A stretch of 62,119 bases of DNA from Sediminibacterium sp. (GTDB lineage Bacteria; Bacteroidota; Bacteroidia; Chitinophagales; Chitinophagaceae). The notes under the pieces are model-generated. The model had not been told where the DNA came from. It ran no database searches and worked only from the letters and a program-made list of their open reading frames with translations. Position 1 is the stretch's first letter; every line of letters starts with the position of its first letter. The DNA lies in the NCBI GenBank assembly GCA_023263235.1, contig JALQXE010000021.1, positions 1 to 62,119 on the forward strand, in the 5' to 3' direction. The position numbers and the translations under genes were made by a program. Shown here piece after piece: positions 16,656 to 25,545 of this stretch.

Positions 16656-17489
16656 TTAATATAAATCTTTTATTACAAACTTTCTCATTTTCATAAAGGC
16701 ATTTCTAGCTTTTTCAGCGGTTTCAGGCTGGCTCATTAACTCATTTAATACAGTAGGTATAATTTGCCAGGAAACCCCAAACTTATCTTTTAACCAACCA
16801 CATTGCCCGTCATGCCCTCCTTCAGTTAATTGGTCCCAATAATAATCCACCTCTTCTTGATCCTTGCATTCAACAACAAAGGAGACGCCTTCGTTAAATG
16901 AAAACTTATGTTCACCTGGCCCATCCATTGCTGCAAACTGCGATTGATTTAAAGTAAAACTTCCAAATTTTAAACTTCCTACTGGTTGCCCTTCCCCTTG
17001 TTCATATAAAGAGTTACTGGTTATTTTTCCTTCTTTAAAAATACCTGTATAAAATTTCATTGCTTCAAAGCCTTTCCCAAATACTTCTTTAGTAAATAAT
17101 AAACTAGGAATTATTTTTTGTTCATTTGCTTCAAGTGTTCCCAAAAATAACTGCCAAGACATTCCGTACTTATCCTCTACCCAAGTATAATATTCACACC
17201 ATGGATAACTACCTAATGGAATCATCACTTTGCCACCATCCATAAATGCATTACAAAGTTTTTCAATTTCGACTTTAGTCTCACACTTTACAAAAAATGA
17301 AATGGACGCATTTTTTGTAAATAAAGACCCTCCATTTAACAACTTAATAGTAGTGCCTTGAATTTCAAATTTTGTTACAATTTCGTTGTTTGCATGTATT
17401 AAAGAATTTTCAAATAAAGAACAATAAAAAGATGTAGCTTCTTTAATATTTCCGTTGAACCACAAACAGGGATATAAATGTTTAGACAT
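16656..17489 (-). CDS. Two-domain VOC (PhnB-like) protein
   Basis: A 277-residue protein made of two PhnB-like VOC (glyoxalase-fold) domains, roughly 1-125 and 130-277. Each half repeats the family pattern: PCLWFNGNIKEATSFYCSLF and SLLFTKEVFGKGFEAMKFYT at the starts, and DKYGMSWQLF and DKFGVSWQIIP at the ends. Such proteins are often annotated as 3-demethylubiquinone methyltransferase-like, which is a misnomer. They bind metals or small molecules and have no agreed function. Cytoplasmic. It is divergent from the XRE regulator, whose palindromic operators lie in the shared 204-base gap. Confidence 0.87.
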   Translation of the reverse strand: MSKHLYPCLWFNGNIKEATSFYCSLFENSLIHANNEIVTKFEIQGTTIKLLNGGSLFTKNASISFFVKCETKVEIEKLCNAFMDGGKVMIPLGSYPWCEYYTWVEDKYGMSWQLFLGTLEANEQKIIPSLLFTKEVFGKGFEAMKFYTGIFKEGKITSNSLYEQGEGQPVGSLKFGSFTLNQSQFAAMDGPGEHKFSFNEGVSFVVECKDQEEVDYYWDQLTEGGHDGQCGWLKDKFGVSWQIIPTVLNELMSQPETAEKARNAFMKMRKFVIKDLY

Positions 17490-17620
17490 ATGTTATAATT
17501 TAGCTAAATGTAATTTATTATAATTATTATGTTTACCTTGAGATAGATTTAAAACTACTCCAGAGAATTGCTCATTTTGATTTATCATTTTTCTCTCCTG
17601 CTATTTTAATTGCACAATAT

Positions 17621-17636
17621 ATGGCATAAAGGCCAT
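17621..17636. promoter_or_regulatory. Palindromic operator 1 before the XRE regulator
   Basis: ATGGC-ATAAAG-GCCAT, an inverted repeat. Its half-sites match those of operator 2, 24 bases downstream centre to centre. Probably bound by the small XRE protein encoded just after. Confidence 0.6.
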
Positions 17637-17644
17637 AAAAAATG

Positions 17645-17660
17645 ATGGCATATTTGCCAT
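17645..17660. promoter_or_regulatory. Palindromic operator 2 before the XRE regulator
   Basis: ATGGCA-TATT-TGCCAT, a perfect 6-base inverted repeat with a 4-base spacer, 33 bases before the XRE start codon. With operator 1 it forms a tandem array typical of autoregulation. Confidence 0.65.
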
Positions 17661-17693
17661 TGAAAAGGCGAAGATAATATTACAAATTGCATC

Positions 17694-17924
17694 ATGTCTC
17701 ACAACAAAGATACTGTGGTAAAGCTAATTGGGGAAAGAGTTAGGAAACTAAGAATAGACAAACATCTTACATTAGAAAATTTGGCATTTCAAGCAGACAT
17801 GGATTACACACAACTTAGCAGAATTGAATTAGGAAAAATAAACACAAGTCTTTTTCAAATACATAAAATTGCAATTGCTTTAGGTATTAGTAGTAGTGAG
17901 ATTTTAAACGCTCTTGATAATTAA
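17694..17924 (+). CDS. Small XRE-family HTH regulator
   Basis: A 76-residue protein that is almost entirely one XRE/Cro-type helix-turn-helix: IGERVRKLRIDKHLTLENLA (helices 1-2), FQADMDYTQLSRIELGKINT (the recognition region) and LFQIHKIAIALGISSSEIL. It has no sensor domain, like phage Cro or the controller proteins of restriction systems. Two ATGGC/GCCAT palindromes directly upstream suggest it controls its own promoter. It overlaps the following 75-residue ORF by one base (TAATG), so the pair is translationally coupled. It may regulate that partner and perhaps the divergent VOC gene. Confidence 0.9.
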   Translation: MSHNKDTVVKLIGERVRKLRIDKHLTLENLAFQADMDYTQLSRIELGKINTSLFQIHKIAIALGISSSEILNALDN

Positions 17925-18151
17925 TGTTTAGTATAATTTCTAATATTAAAATACTTGATAACGATTGTGAAAATGCATTAATTGATTTTCCATTTCATGA
18001 AAATACCGAAACTTGGTTAAGTGATCACCAGCTTTTATTTAATAGTTGTTCAAATATTACTAAGGAAATAAATATAGACTCTATTCTCAATGAGCATAAA
18101 GCACATATAGATAAGTTTGTAGCGATTTATCTAATGCATTGTAAAAAGTAG
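17924..18151 (+). CDS. Small unknown protein coupled to the XRE regulator
   Basis: A 75-residue protein I do not recognise. It has no signal peptide or membrane segment. The chain is acidic in the middle (WLSDHQLLFNSCSNITKEIN) and ends in a basic CKK. The start ATG overlaps the stop of the HTH gene in TAATG, which is the main evidence that it is a real gene made with the regulator. It could be a ligand-binding partner, a co-regulator or the target half of a toxin-antitoxin-like pair; the sequence alone does not decide. The next gene on - ends only 4 bases after its stop. Confidence 0.6.
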   Translation: MFSIISNIKILDNDCENALIDFPFHENTETWLSDHQLLFNSCSNITKEINIDSILNEHKAHIDKFVAIYLMHCKK

Positions 18152-18155
18152 ATAC

Positions 18156-19358
18156 TTACTTTTTATTGTAAATATTTTTATAGAATTTTAATCCACCTTC
18201 GTTATCAAAATCTACCAAGGAATACCAAATAATTACTTGAGTAGGTATATTAACCTTTACGTATTGAGGCTTTTTGTATTTCCCAGGATTTTTAAAATCA
18301 AAGCTGTCAATTTCTTTAGTATCATCTTGTAATAACCATTTACCTGCGTCTATTGGTTTCTCTAATCTTACGCAACCGTGACTATAAAATCTATTCTCGT
18401 TTTTAAAAAGTTTTTTCTCAGGAGAATCATGCAAATAAATAGCAGAAGGGCTATCAAATTCAATTTTCAATAAACCTAGTGAATTGCCCGCTCCTGTTCC
18501 TTGTCTAATTGAAAAAGGGAAATTGCTTGAAGAATAAGCACTCGCATCTACCGAACTTAAATCAACTACTTTTCCTGCACCGTCAATTACAGTATAATTA
18601 TGCTTTGAAAAATAAGCTTGGTCATTTTTGAATTTAGGAATCATCTCATTTCTAATGATGCTTCCAGGAACATGCCAATATGGATTTAATACCACACGCT
18701 TTATGAGGGAAGATAAAGTATTGGTTTGTGTCCAAGACTTACCCACCACTACACGCATTGACATGACAAGTTTATTGCTGTCATAGGCTTTAAAAAATGC
18801 GGCGGGAATATTCACCAATATAATTCGATTATTTTTTTTAATCACACTTAACCACCTAAACTCATTGGCTGCTTTTTCAAGCAATGCCACTTTATCTTTA
18901 TTGGCATGGGCAGGGTCAGCATAATAATGTAAGGAATCTAAAATGTTTGCAACCTCTTTGGATTGACCCGTAATATAATTGGTTAAAGCTGTCAAATTAT
19001 TTTGTTCAGCATATGAATTCACTAAAGATGGAATATCATAAGCATTCATATTAAACTTAGCGCCCTCATATTGTAATTTTGGGACTCTGTTTCCATATGC
19101 TAAATCATTAAAGAATTTATACGCTACTTTTTGCATTAATGAATCTGACTGATTATTTGCATTGATTGCTTTTTGAAAATTTTCTTGATAATCCGCTTTG
19201 TTTAATGCTAAATTGCTTGCATTGGTTATTAAACTATCCAATTCATGGATTCGATTTGGATAACCAACAAAAAGTGATTTTTGCGTAGTTTCCATTTCTT
19301 GGGCATGACCATGCATACTTAATGAAACTAGTAGTAATATTGTAAATAGTATTTTCAT
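18156..19358 (-). CDS. L,D-transpeptidase with N-terminal scaffold (YcbB-like)
   Basis: A 400-residue exported enzyme that cross-links peptidoglycan stem peptides 3-3. The signal peptide ends at SMHGHAQ. Residues about 30-170 are an all-helical scaffold domain. The YkuD catalytic domain follows, with the active site SHGCVRLEKP (His327, Cys329) and the upstream flap region WHVPGSIIRNEMIPKF. The length is shorter than E. coli YcbB (about 615 residues), and no peptidoglycan-binding-type repeat is evident. It stands convergent to the small ORF after the XRE gene, with a 4-base gap. It is divergent from the cyclic-nucleotide phosphodiesterase gene (51-base gap). Confidence 0.9.
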   Translation of the reverse strand: MKILFTILLLVSLSMHGHAQEMETTQKSLFVGYPNRIHELDSLITNASNLALNKADYQENFQKAINANNQSDSLMQKVAYKFFNDLAYGNRVPKLQYEGAKFNMNAYDIPSLVNSYAEQNNLTALTNYITGQSKEVANILDSLHYYADPAHANKDKVALLEKAANEFRWLSVIKKNNRIILVNIPAAFFKAYDSNKLVMSMRVVVGKSWTQTNTLSSLIKRVVLNPYWHVPGSIIRNEMIPKFKNDQAYFSKHNYTVIDGAGKVVDLSSVDASAYSSSNFPFSIRQGTGAGNSLGLLKIEFDSPSAIYLHDSPEKKLFKNENRFYSHGCVRLEKPIDAGKWLLQDDTKEIDSFDFKNPGKYKKPQYVKVNIPTQVIIWYSLVDFDNEGGLKFYKNIYNKK

Positions 19359-19409
19359 GTGTAGATTTAAAGATAAATATTTTATTTTTATTATATATCA
19401 ATATTCAAT

Positions 19410-20375
19410 ATGAATTTTAAAAATATTTGCTTTGTGCTCCTGTGCTTTGTCGCCCAATCACTTAAAGCTCAAGGTATTCCGGCAAAAGGCGGATTTAAAG
19501 TAATGCCCTTAGGCGTAAAAGGGGGACTTGATGAAGCAAATTTATCTGCATATATGGTTGCAGCGAGTTCCGATAGTAATTATATATGTTTAGATGCAGG
19601 CACCCTTCACGCCGGATTGCAAAAATTAGCGGCACAACATATATTTAATGCAAGTTTGGCCGAAGAAATTCAAAAAAAATACATAAAAGCCTATTTTATT
19701 TCACATGGTCATTTGGATCATCTAGCCGGCCTAATTCTTAATTCACCCAACGATATAGCGAAACCTATTTACGCCTTACCCTCTGTGATAGATGTTTTAA
19801 GAAATAATTATTTTACTTGGAATAGTTGGGCAAATTTTGCAAGTGAAGGAGATAAACCAGTTTTAAATAAGTATAATTATCAAAGATTAGAAATAAACAA
19901 AGAAATTAATATTCCAAATACCAGTTTACACCTAACCGCATTTTCTTTAAGTCATGTAAAGCCCTATGAAAGCAGTGCTTTTTTAGTTCGTAACAATGAA
20001 GATTATCTTTTATATCTTGGAGATACAGGTGCCGATACTGTTGAACAATCAGATAAACTAAATACACTATGGAAAGCAATAGCACCATTGGTTTATAACA
20101 AAAAGCTAAAAGGTATTTTTATTGAAGTTTCATTTGACAATAGTATACCAGACAAGGCATTGTTTGGGCATTTAACACCTAAATTATTAATGCTTGAATT
20201 AAATAAATTAAATACACTGTCCGAAAATAATTTGAAAAATGTTCAAATAGTTGTAACACACATCAAGCCCTGCAATGGTTGTGAACTAAATATTAAAAAT
20301 GAAATTAAAACAGCGAATCAATTAGGGTTAAATATAACTTATCCTACACAGGGAATACCTATGCACATAAATTAA
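19410..20375 (+). CDS. Exported class II 3',5'-cyclic-nucleotide phosphodiesterase
   Basis: A 321-residue metallo-beta-lactamase-fold protein of the class II cyclic nucleotide phosphodiesterase family (CpdP/PDE1 type), which hydrolyses cAMP and cGMP. The signal peptide ends about SLKAQG. The metal motif is HGHLDHLAG with His99, His101, Asp103 and His104. Further conserved points are LGDTGAD, the stretch FIEVSFDNS, and VVTHIKPC near the end. The signal peptide puts it in the periplasm, as for the Vibrio fischeri enzyme. Its stop lies 3 bases from the convergent APC permease stop. Confidence 0.9.
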   Translation: MNFKNICFVLLCFVAQSLKAQGIPAKGGFKVMPLGVKGGLDEANLSAYMVAASSDSNYICLDAGTLHAGLQKLAAQHIFNASLAEEIQKKYIKAYFISHGHLDHLAGLILNSPNDIAKPIYALPSVIDVLRNNYFTWNSWANFASEGDKPVLNKYNYQRLEINKEINIPNTSLHLTAFSLSHVKPYESSAFLVRNNEDYLLYLGDTGADTVEQSDKLNTLWKAIAPLVYNKKLKGIFIEVSFDNSIPDKALFGHLTPKLLMLELNKLNTLSENNLKNVQIVVTHIKPCNGCELNIKNEIKTANQLGLNITYPTQGIPMHIN

Positions 20376-20378
20376 CAC

Positions 20379-21773
20379 TTAGTTGCTCTTTTTATTTAAC
20401 CAATAATATACAGGAATGCCTGTTGCCATTAAACTCAAACCCCAAAATGCCGCATAGGGCTGATTTATAATTGTACTAATAAAGAGACTTATACAAAATA
20501 TACAAAAGATTGCTGGTACAAATGGATACCCAATTACTTTATATTTTCTTTCAATTTCGGGATGTTTAATTCTTAAAATAATAACACCCAACGCCGTACT
20601 TCCATAAAATAAGAAGGATGCAAATACCAACATATCGGTAAGCTGATCAAAAGTGCCAGAAAATACAAGCATTATAGCCCAAAAAGCTTGTATAAATAAT
20701 GCCATATCAGGCGTATTGTATTTAGGATGCACCGATGCTGCCTTACTAAAAAACATTTTATCCCTTGCCATAGCATACAAAATCCGCGCCGACATGAGTA
20801 TGGAACTGTTGGTAGAATTTAAAGTAGTTACAACAATTAAGCTTGCAATTAAAGTCATGCCAATAGCTCCACTTATTTGTCCTGCTACTTCAACTGCTGC
20901 GATTTTATTACTGTCAGTACTTAAACCAATAAAAAATTCGATGGGTAATATGTATACAAATAATACATTCAACAACACATAAGAAACAATCACAATAATG
21001 GTACCTACCCCTAAAGCCAATGGTAAGTTTCTTTTTGGCTGCTTTACCTCTTCGCCAATATAGGCGATATTGTTCCAACCTTCGTATCCCCAAAATGCGC
21101 CCAAACTTGCTACAAATAAGGCTTTTATAAGATCCCATCCTTCAGGAGCTAAGTGATTTGCTATAGTACTGTTATGGGTAATATTTTGATAATTACCTTT
21201 TCCTGAAGAAAATCCAAATACAATAAAAACAACTATACCAATTAACATTAAATAGGTAAGTAGGCTGCTTAATTTTTCGGCAAATTGTACGCCTCTGTAG
21301 TTTAAGAGTGTTAACAAAATAATTAAAACAGATGCTAGTATTTTAATGGACAAATTTTGAAAAAGTGCTATCCCCAAAAAGGTATCATCATTCCCTGTAA
21401 TTGGTAAAGGAAATAAACTGTTTAAAGACTGAGCAAAAATATAGGATAGCGCCGAGATCGCTGCTGTTTTAATAACAGTAAAACTTGACCATCCGTAAAT
21501 GAAAGAAAAAAAACGGCCGTATACTTTTTGAAAATAAAAATATTCTCCGCCAGAATTAGGAAACATACTTACCATCTCCGCAGTTGATAAGGCGCCAGCC
21601 AAACTAATAAAACCCGCTAATACCCAACATAAAATAATTAGCCATGGGCTGCCTAGCTCCTGCGCCATAGGCGCAATTTTTTTAAATACCCCCGATCCTA
21701 TAATTACACTCACCACTAAAAATGTGGCAGCACGTAATCCAATTTTTGGCTTTAGCGATTCGGTTGTACTCAT
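20379..21773 (-). CDS. APC-family amino acid permease
   Basis: A 464-residue integral membrane protein with about 12 hydrophobic segments, of the amino acid-polyamine-organocation superfamily. The first segment holds the substrate-binding loop VVSVIIGSGVFKKIAP, and segment 6 includes ASLGAFWGYEGWNNIAYIGE, typical of LAT-like/YfnA members. It moves amino acids across the inner membrane; the exact substrate is not readable. It is the last gene of the five-gene run and starts 26 bases after the epimerase stop, so D- or L-glutamate, alanine or small peptides' amino acids are reasonable candidates. Confidence 0.9.
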   Translation of the reverse strand: MSTTESLKPKIGLRAATFLVVSVIIGSGVFKKIAPMAQELGSPWLIILCWVLAGFISLAGALSTAEMVSMFPNSGGEYFYFQKVYGRFFSFIYGWSSFTVIKTAAISALSYIFAQSLNSLFPLPITGNDDTFLGIALFQNLSIKILASVLIILLTLLNYRGVQFAEKLSSLLTYLMLIGIVVFIVFGFSSGKGNYQNITHNSTIANHLAPEGWDLIKALFVASLGAFWGYEGWNNIAYIGEEVKQPKRNLPLALGVGTIIVIVSYVLLNVLFVYILPIEFFIGLSTDSNKIAAVEVAGQISGAIGMTLIASLIVVTTLNSTNSSILMSARILYAMARDKMFFSKAASVHPKYNTPDMALFIQAFWAIMLVFSGTFDQLTDMLVFASFLFYGSTALGVIILRIKHPEIERKYKVIGYPFVPAIFCIFCISLFISTIINQPYAAFWGLSLMATGIPVYYWLNKKSN

Positions 21774-21799
21774 AAATTTATTATATAAATGCTATTTAT

Positions 21800-22870
21800 T
21801 TAAGGTATAATTGAAAAGCCAAATCCTGGAGAATGATTAATCTGCATTTCACCGTCAACAATTTTAAAACCACCAGTGACTAAATCTTCCGCCAAATCAA
21901 GGCTTCCATCTAAATCAATATATTTAGTATTAGAGCAGGCATAAGCAACGTGTAAAGCGGCCGTAATACTTATGATACTTTCATCATTACATCCCCAAAA
22001 CAAATCAATAGCAGCATGCTGAGCAATATTGGCAATGCCCAATGCGCCTACAAGACCTCCACATTTCATTAATTTAATATTATAAATTCCAAATGGCTTT
22101 TTATTGGAAGCCAATTGCAGCGCTGCTTGTGGATCTTTTAATGACTCATCAGCTGCTAATAACTTTCGTTCAGACCAACTTAAGTTTAACAATTCTTTTT
22201 CGCTGCCCACGGGCATGGGTTGTTCAATGAGCTCTAAATCCATTCCTTGGGTAGCAGTAATAAATTGTTGCAAGTGCTGTAAAGTATACCCCTGATTTGC
22301 ATCTACCCTTATTTTAAAATGTGTTCCAAATGCTTCTTTTAATTTTACAACTCTTTCAATATCCTCTTGAACATCTAATCCAGTTTTTACTTTTAAAATT
22401 TTAAATCCTAGTGCTTTATAATCCTTTGCTTCTGCAACTGTTTCTTCTACATTTTTAATCCCAATAGTAACCGAAGTGGGTAATGCTTTTATTTTTTGTC
22501 CATAAAATTCAGTGACCGAAATTCCTATTAGTTTTGCAAAAGCATCATGTAAAGCAATGTCAATGGCAGCCTGTGTTCCAGGTAAATGCGGAAAATGATG
22601 AATGGTTTCAAAAATAATTTGCTGAAACTGTCTAATGTCCCTACCAACCAAGTTTTGCACAAATGCAGTTTGAAGATTTTTAACAGTTTGTTGAGTAGTT
22701 TCTCCCACCACATCCTCGGCAGGACTACCTGAACCATAGCCAATAATTCCATTTTCTAATTCCACTTCAAAAAATGCAAGGCTTACATCCGAAAATGTAT
22801 TGTAGGCAATTGTGTATGGCTTTGTTAAAGCCATGTTTTTTAAATAAGAGCGTACAGCAGTAATTTTCAT
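21800..22870 (-). CDS. Enolase-superfamily dipeptide epimerase / DgcA-like racemase
   Basis: A 356-residue member of the muconate-lactonising/dipeptide epimerase branch of the enolase superfamily. All active-site residues are present: Lys160 and Lys162 in KVKTG, metal ligands Asp190 (RVDANQGY), Glu216 (LELIEQP) and Asp241 (LAADESL), and Lys266 in NIKLMKCGG. Two opposed lysines are the mark of racemases and epimerases. L-Ala-D/L-Glu epimerase is the standard call. The DUF1611 (DgcN) gene ending 2 bases upstream argues instead for the N-acetyl-glutamate racemase DgcA. Both read on peptidoglycan-derived D-glutamate. Confidence 0.87.
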   Translation of the reverse strand: MKITAVRSYLKNMALTKPYTIAYNTFSDVSLAFFEVELENGIIGYGSGSPAEDVVGETTQQTVKNLQTAFVQNLVGRDIRQFQQIIFETIHHFPHLPGTQAAIDIALHDAFAKLIGISVTEFYGQKIKALPTSVTIGIKNVEETVAEAKDYKALGFKILKVKTGLDVQEDIERVVKLKEAFGTHFKIRVDANQGYTLQHLQQFITATQGMDLELIEQPMPVGSEKELLNLSWSERKLLAADESLKDPQAALQLASNKKPFGIYNIKLMKCGGLVGALGIANIAQHAAIDLFWGCNDESIISITAALHVAYACSNTKYIDLDGSLDLAEDLVTGGFKIVDGEMQINHSPGFGFSIIP

Positions 22871-22872
22871 AT

Positions 22873-23934
22873 TTATTTTTTTAACCCTTTTAATACGGGT
22901 ATTAATTTAGCAACTCCTTCTTGGATAGGCAGCAATACGGGTATATTTAATTTTTGTTCATATTGCTTTTGATAATCAAATGCCTCCTGGGTGGTACAAT
23001 CTTCCGTATTAATTGCCACCGCAATTACTTTGGATCCCAATTTTTCAATGATTTCAATCTCGGATTCTACTGTTGGTATGACTCCCCAATGTTCATCATT
23101 ATCAAAATATTTTCTTTTTGGAGCAAACAGCAATACAACATGTTTAGCATTACCCGATATAAGCAATTCAATTCCACACGGACCACTTGGATTTCTAAGT
23201 GATGATTGTCCCTCTAAAAAAATATAGTCAGCATTGGTTTCTTTCCAGCAACTTACAATTGCATGTTCAAGTTCGCCTGAAACAAAATCATTTAATGTAG
23301 AATCAAAAACAAATCCATATTTCCCTCCTTGTAGCCAACCCGTTTGTCCCGTATATATCATTTGACCATTTAAGCCATTGGCTTCACATGCTTGTCTTAG
23401 CATTCTGGCCGTAGTTCTTTTACCCATTGCACAATCCATTCCTATAACGGCAATAATAGGGGCGGTCACTTTAAATATTTCTCCCGTCCAAAAATGTAAA
23501 TCTTCTCTTTGTTTAGGTTTTCGAACATCAATTAATTGAACACCTTTTAATTTTGCCAATGCAACAACTTCCGGCTTTTCATTTAAATACTCATGTAATC
23601 CATTTACAATGGACAACCCTGCATCAATTGCTTTAATGACCACCTCCAACATATTGCCAGGCAACTTACCTCCCACAGTTGCTACACCAATTACTAAATA
23701 ATGTATGTTTTTAAATTGAGCAATTGCAGATTCGAAATTTTCAAAAACTGGAATATTTCTGTGCATACCATCCAGTAATTCACCTGCATCCTTACCTGCT
23801 GTATTTATACAGTCTACGATACCAATGATATTAAACCTTTCTGTTCCTCTAATTAAGCCGTGAGCAGTTTTAGCATCTGCTGAAGTAAGTAATCCATTGG
23901 TAAGTACAATGGCATTGTTATTCGAATTATTCAT
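22873..23934 (-). CDS. DUF1611 protein, DgcN-like D-glutamate N-acetyltransferase
   Basis: A 353-residue DUF1611 protein. It has an N-terminal Rossmann-like part (about 1-140) and a P-loop-like C-terminal domain with GMDCAMGKRTT (165-175), FLEGQSSLRNP and GIELLISGNAKHVVL. In marine bacteria DgcN of this family acetylates D-glutamate and works with DgcA, an enolase-superfamily racemase. Here the gene directly after it, 2 bases away, is just such an epimerase. That makes the DgcN reading likely, though older annotations call the family epimerase/dehydratase or glutamate ligase-like. Cytoplasmic. Third gene of the five-gene operon. Confidence 0.87.
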   Translation of the reverse strand: MNNSNNNAIVLTNGLLTSADAKTAHGLIRGTERFNIIGIVDCINTAGKDAGELLDGMHRNIPVFENFESAIAQFKNIHYLVIGVATVGGKLPGNMLEVVIKAIDAGLSIVNGLHEYLNEKPEVVALAKLKGVQLIDVRKPKQREDLHFWTGEIFKVTAPIIAVIGMDCAMGKRTTARMLRQACEANGLNGQMIYTGQTGWLQGGKYGFVFDSTLNDFVSGELEHAIVSCWKETNADYIFLEGQSSLRNPSGPCGIELLISGNAKHVVLLFAPKRKYFDNDEHWGVIPTVESEIEIIEKLGSKVIAVAINTEDCTTQEAFDYQKQYEQKLNIPVLLPIQEGVAKLIPVLKGLKK

Positions 23935-23990
23935 TACCTTTTTTGAATTTGTATTTAAAGTGATTGAAATTAAATCATAGAGCGCATAAA

Positions 23991-25535
23991 TTAACGCTTA
24001 ATAAGTTTTCCTGGTTTTAAACCTGTGGGACTTTGATCCTTATAAATAAGTTGTCCATTTACCCATACCATTTCAATGCCTGTTGAAAGTGCATTACTAT
24101 TGCCAATCACTGCATGATCTATAACTGTTTCCGGATTCAATAATACTAAATCTGCTTTTTTACCAACTGCAATTACGCCCCTGTCTTTGATACCTAAATA
24201 TTGAGCGGTTTGTGCAGTCATTTTATGAATTGCATTTTCTAAAGTCAATATTTTCTCTGTTCTAACATACTTTCCCAAAACTCTCGTAAAAGAACCATAT
24301 CCTCTAGGATGTCCGCCACCATTTCCGTCGGAACAAATTACAGCATAAGGCCATTGTATAAAATTTGAAACATCTGATTCGCTCATCGATTTTGCTGCAA
24401 TAGCTTCGATACTTCCATTGTATCCAGGGTTCTTTTCTTTAAAGTCAGCCGCAATGGAAACTAAACTCATTAAGGTTTGTGCTTCTGACTCATTTCTTTC
24501 TTTTGCAATTGCCGATAAAGTTTTCCCAACATAACTAGGTTGAGGCGCATATTGTACAATATACGATGCGGAAGGATCAAATAATTGAGTAACTGCCAAT
24601 TGAGCACTCTCCATATTTGTATAGTCTCTCGAAGGGAATAAAACGCGTAAAGTAGAATTCCAAAATGTATAAGGATATACATCTGCTGTAATTTGCACTC
24701 CTTCGGTTCTTGCTTTTTCTAATTGTGCAATGATTTTAGCAGCTGTATTCCAATCTGATTTTTTAGCCAATTTTATGTGTGAGATTTGTACCGGCATTTT
24801 AGTGATCTTACCAATTTGTATGATCTCGTCTAAAGCATCTGCCATAGTTACATCCTCGCTTCTTATATGACTTATATATCGAGTATTTGCTTTAGCTGCT
24901 ACTTTTGCAAGTTGCAACACTTCGTCTCTGCTTGAATAAAATGCTTGCTCATATTCAAGGCCTGTTGAAATACCCAACGCACCTTTCGATAATTCGCGCG
25001 ATAAAATTTCTTTCATTTTATTTACTTCCTCCTGCGTTGCTTGCCTTAATACATTTTTTTCTCCCATTACTTCTTCTCTCAAACTAGAATGACCTGTATA
25101 ACTTGCAACATTGGCCACTACAGGAATAGTTTGCATATCTTTTTCCAAAGAGTCCATTGGATAACTTTCCCCATCCTGACCAATTACAATGGTAGTTATG
25201 CCTTGATTTGAAGTTGATAATCCTGATGGCTTTTTTTGTAAGTCCCCCAAATGATGACTATGGGCGTCAATAAAACCTGGTGCCAATACCAATCCTTTTC
25301 CATCAATTACATTGTCCGTTGCTGTTACATTTAAATTGCCGACTTCTACAATGATGTCATTATTTATTTTCACTGATCCCATTTTTCCAGCAACTCCAGT
25401 GCCATCAATTATTTTTACATTGGTAATGATGGTGCTAACATTTTTCTCCAACTTGGCTGCTTTTTTTAATTGTGCATCAACATTAATTTGTACAATTAAA
25501 GCAATAACCATAAAAAATAAATTTCTTTTCTGCAT
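23991..25535 (-). CDS. D-aminoacylase-like amidohydrolase, exported
   Basis: A 514-residue amidohydrolase of the N-acyl-D-amino-acid deacylase family. A signal peptide (to about residue 22) points to the periplasm. Metal sites: FIDAHSHHLGD (His92, His94), ISHIRSED (His223), ISHIK (His253) and VICSDGNGGG with the catalytic Asp. The C-terminal LGIKDRGVIAVGKKADLVLL is the usual small beta domain. It could release D-amino acids from N-acyl-D-amino acids or D-containing dipeptides before uptake. It starts 10 bases after the symporter stop and is followed by dgcN-like and epimerase genes, so it belongs to the same pathway. Confidence 0.88.
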   Translation of the reverse strand: MQKRNLFFMVIALIVQINVDAQLKKAAKLEKNVSTIITNVKIIDGTGVAGKMGSVKINNDIIVEVGNLNVTATDNVIDGKGLVLAPGFIDAHSHHLGDLQKKPSGLSTSNQGITTIVIGQDGESYPMDSLEKDMQTIPVVANVASYTGHSSLREEVMGEKNVLRQATQEEVNKMKEILSRELSKGALGISTGLEYEQAFYSSRDEVLQLAKVAAKANTRYISHIRSEDVTMADALDEIIQIGKITKMPVQISHIKLAKKSDWNTAAKIIAQLEKARTEGVQITADVYPYTFWNSTLRVLFPSRDYTNMESAQLAVTQLFDPSASYIVQYAPQPSYVGKTLSAIAKERNESEAQTLMSLVSIAADFKEKNPGYNGSIEAIAAKSMSESDVSNFIQWPYAVICSDGNGGGHPRGYGSFTRVLGKYVRTEKILTLENAIHKMTAQTAQYLGIKDRGVIAVGKKADLVLLNPETVIDHAVIGNSNALSTGIEMVWVNGQLIYKDQSPTGLKPGKLIKR

Positions 25536-25545
25536 ACTTTAAATT

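Noticed and set aside
16656..17489. 3-demethylubiquinone-9 3-methyltransferase
   Set aside because: That name is a legacy annotation of PhnB-like VOC proteins; no methyltransferase fold or SAM motif is present.
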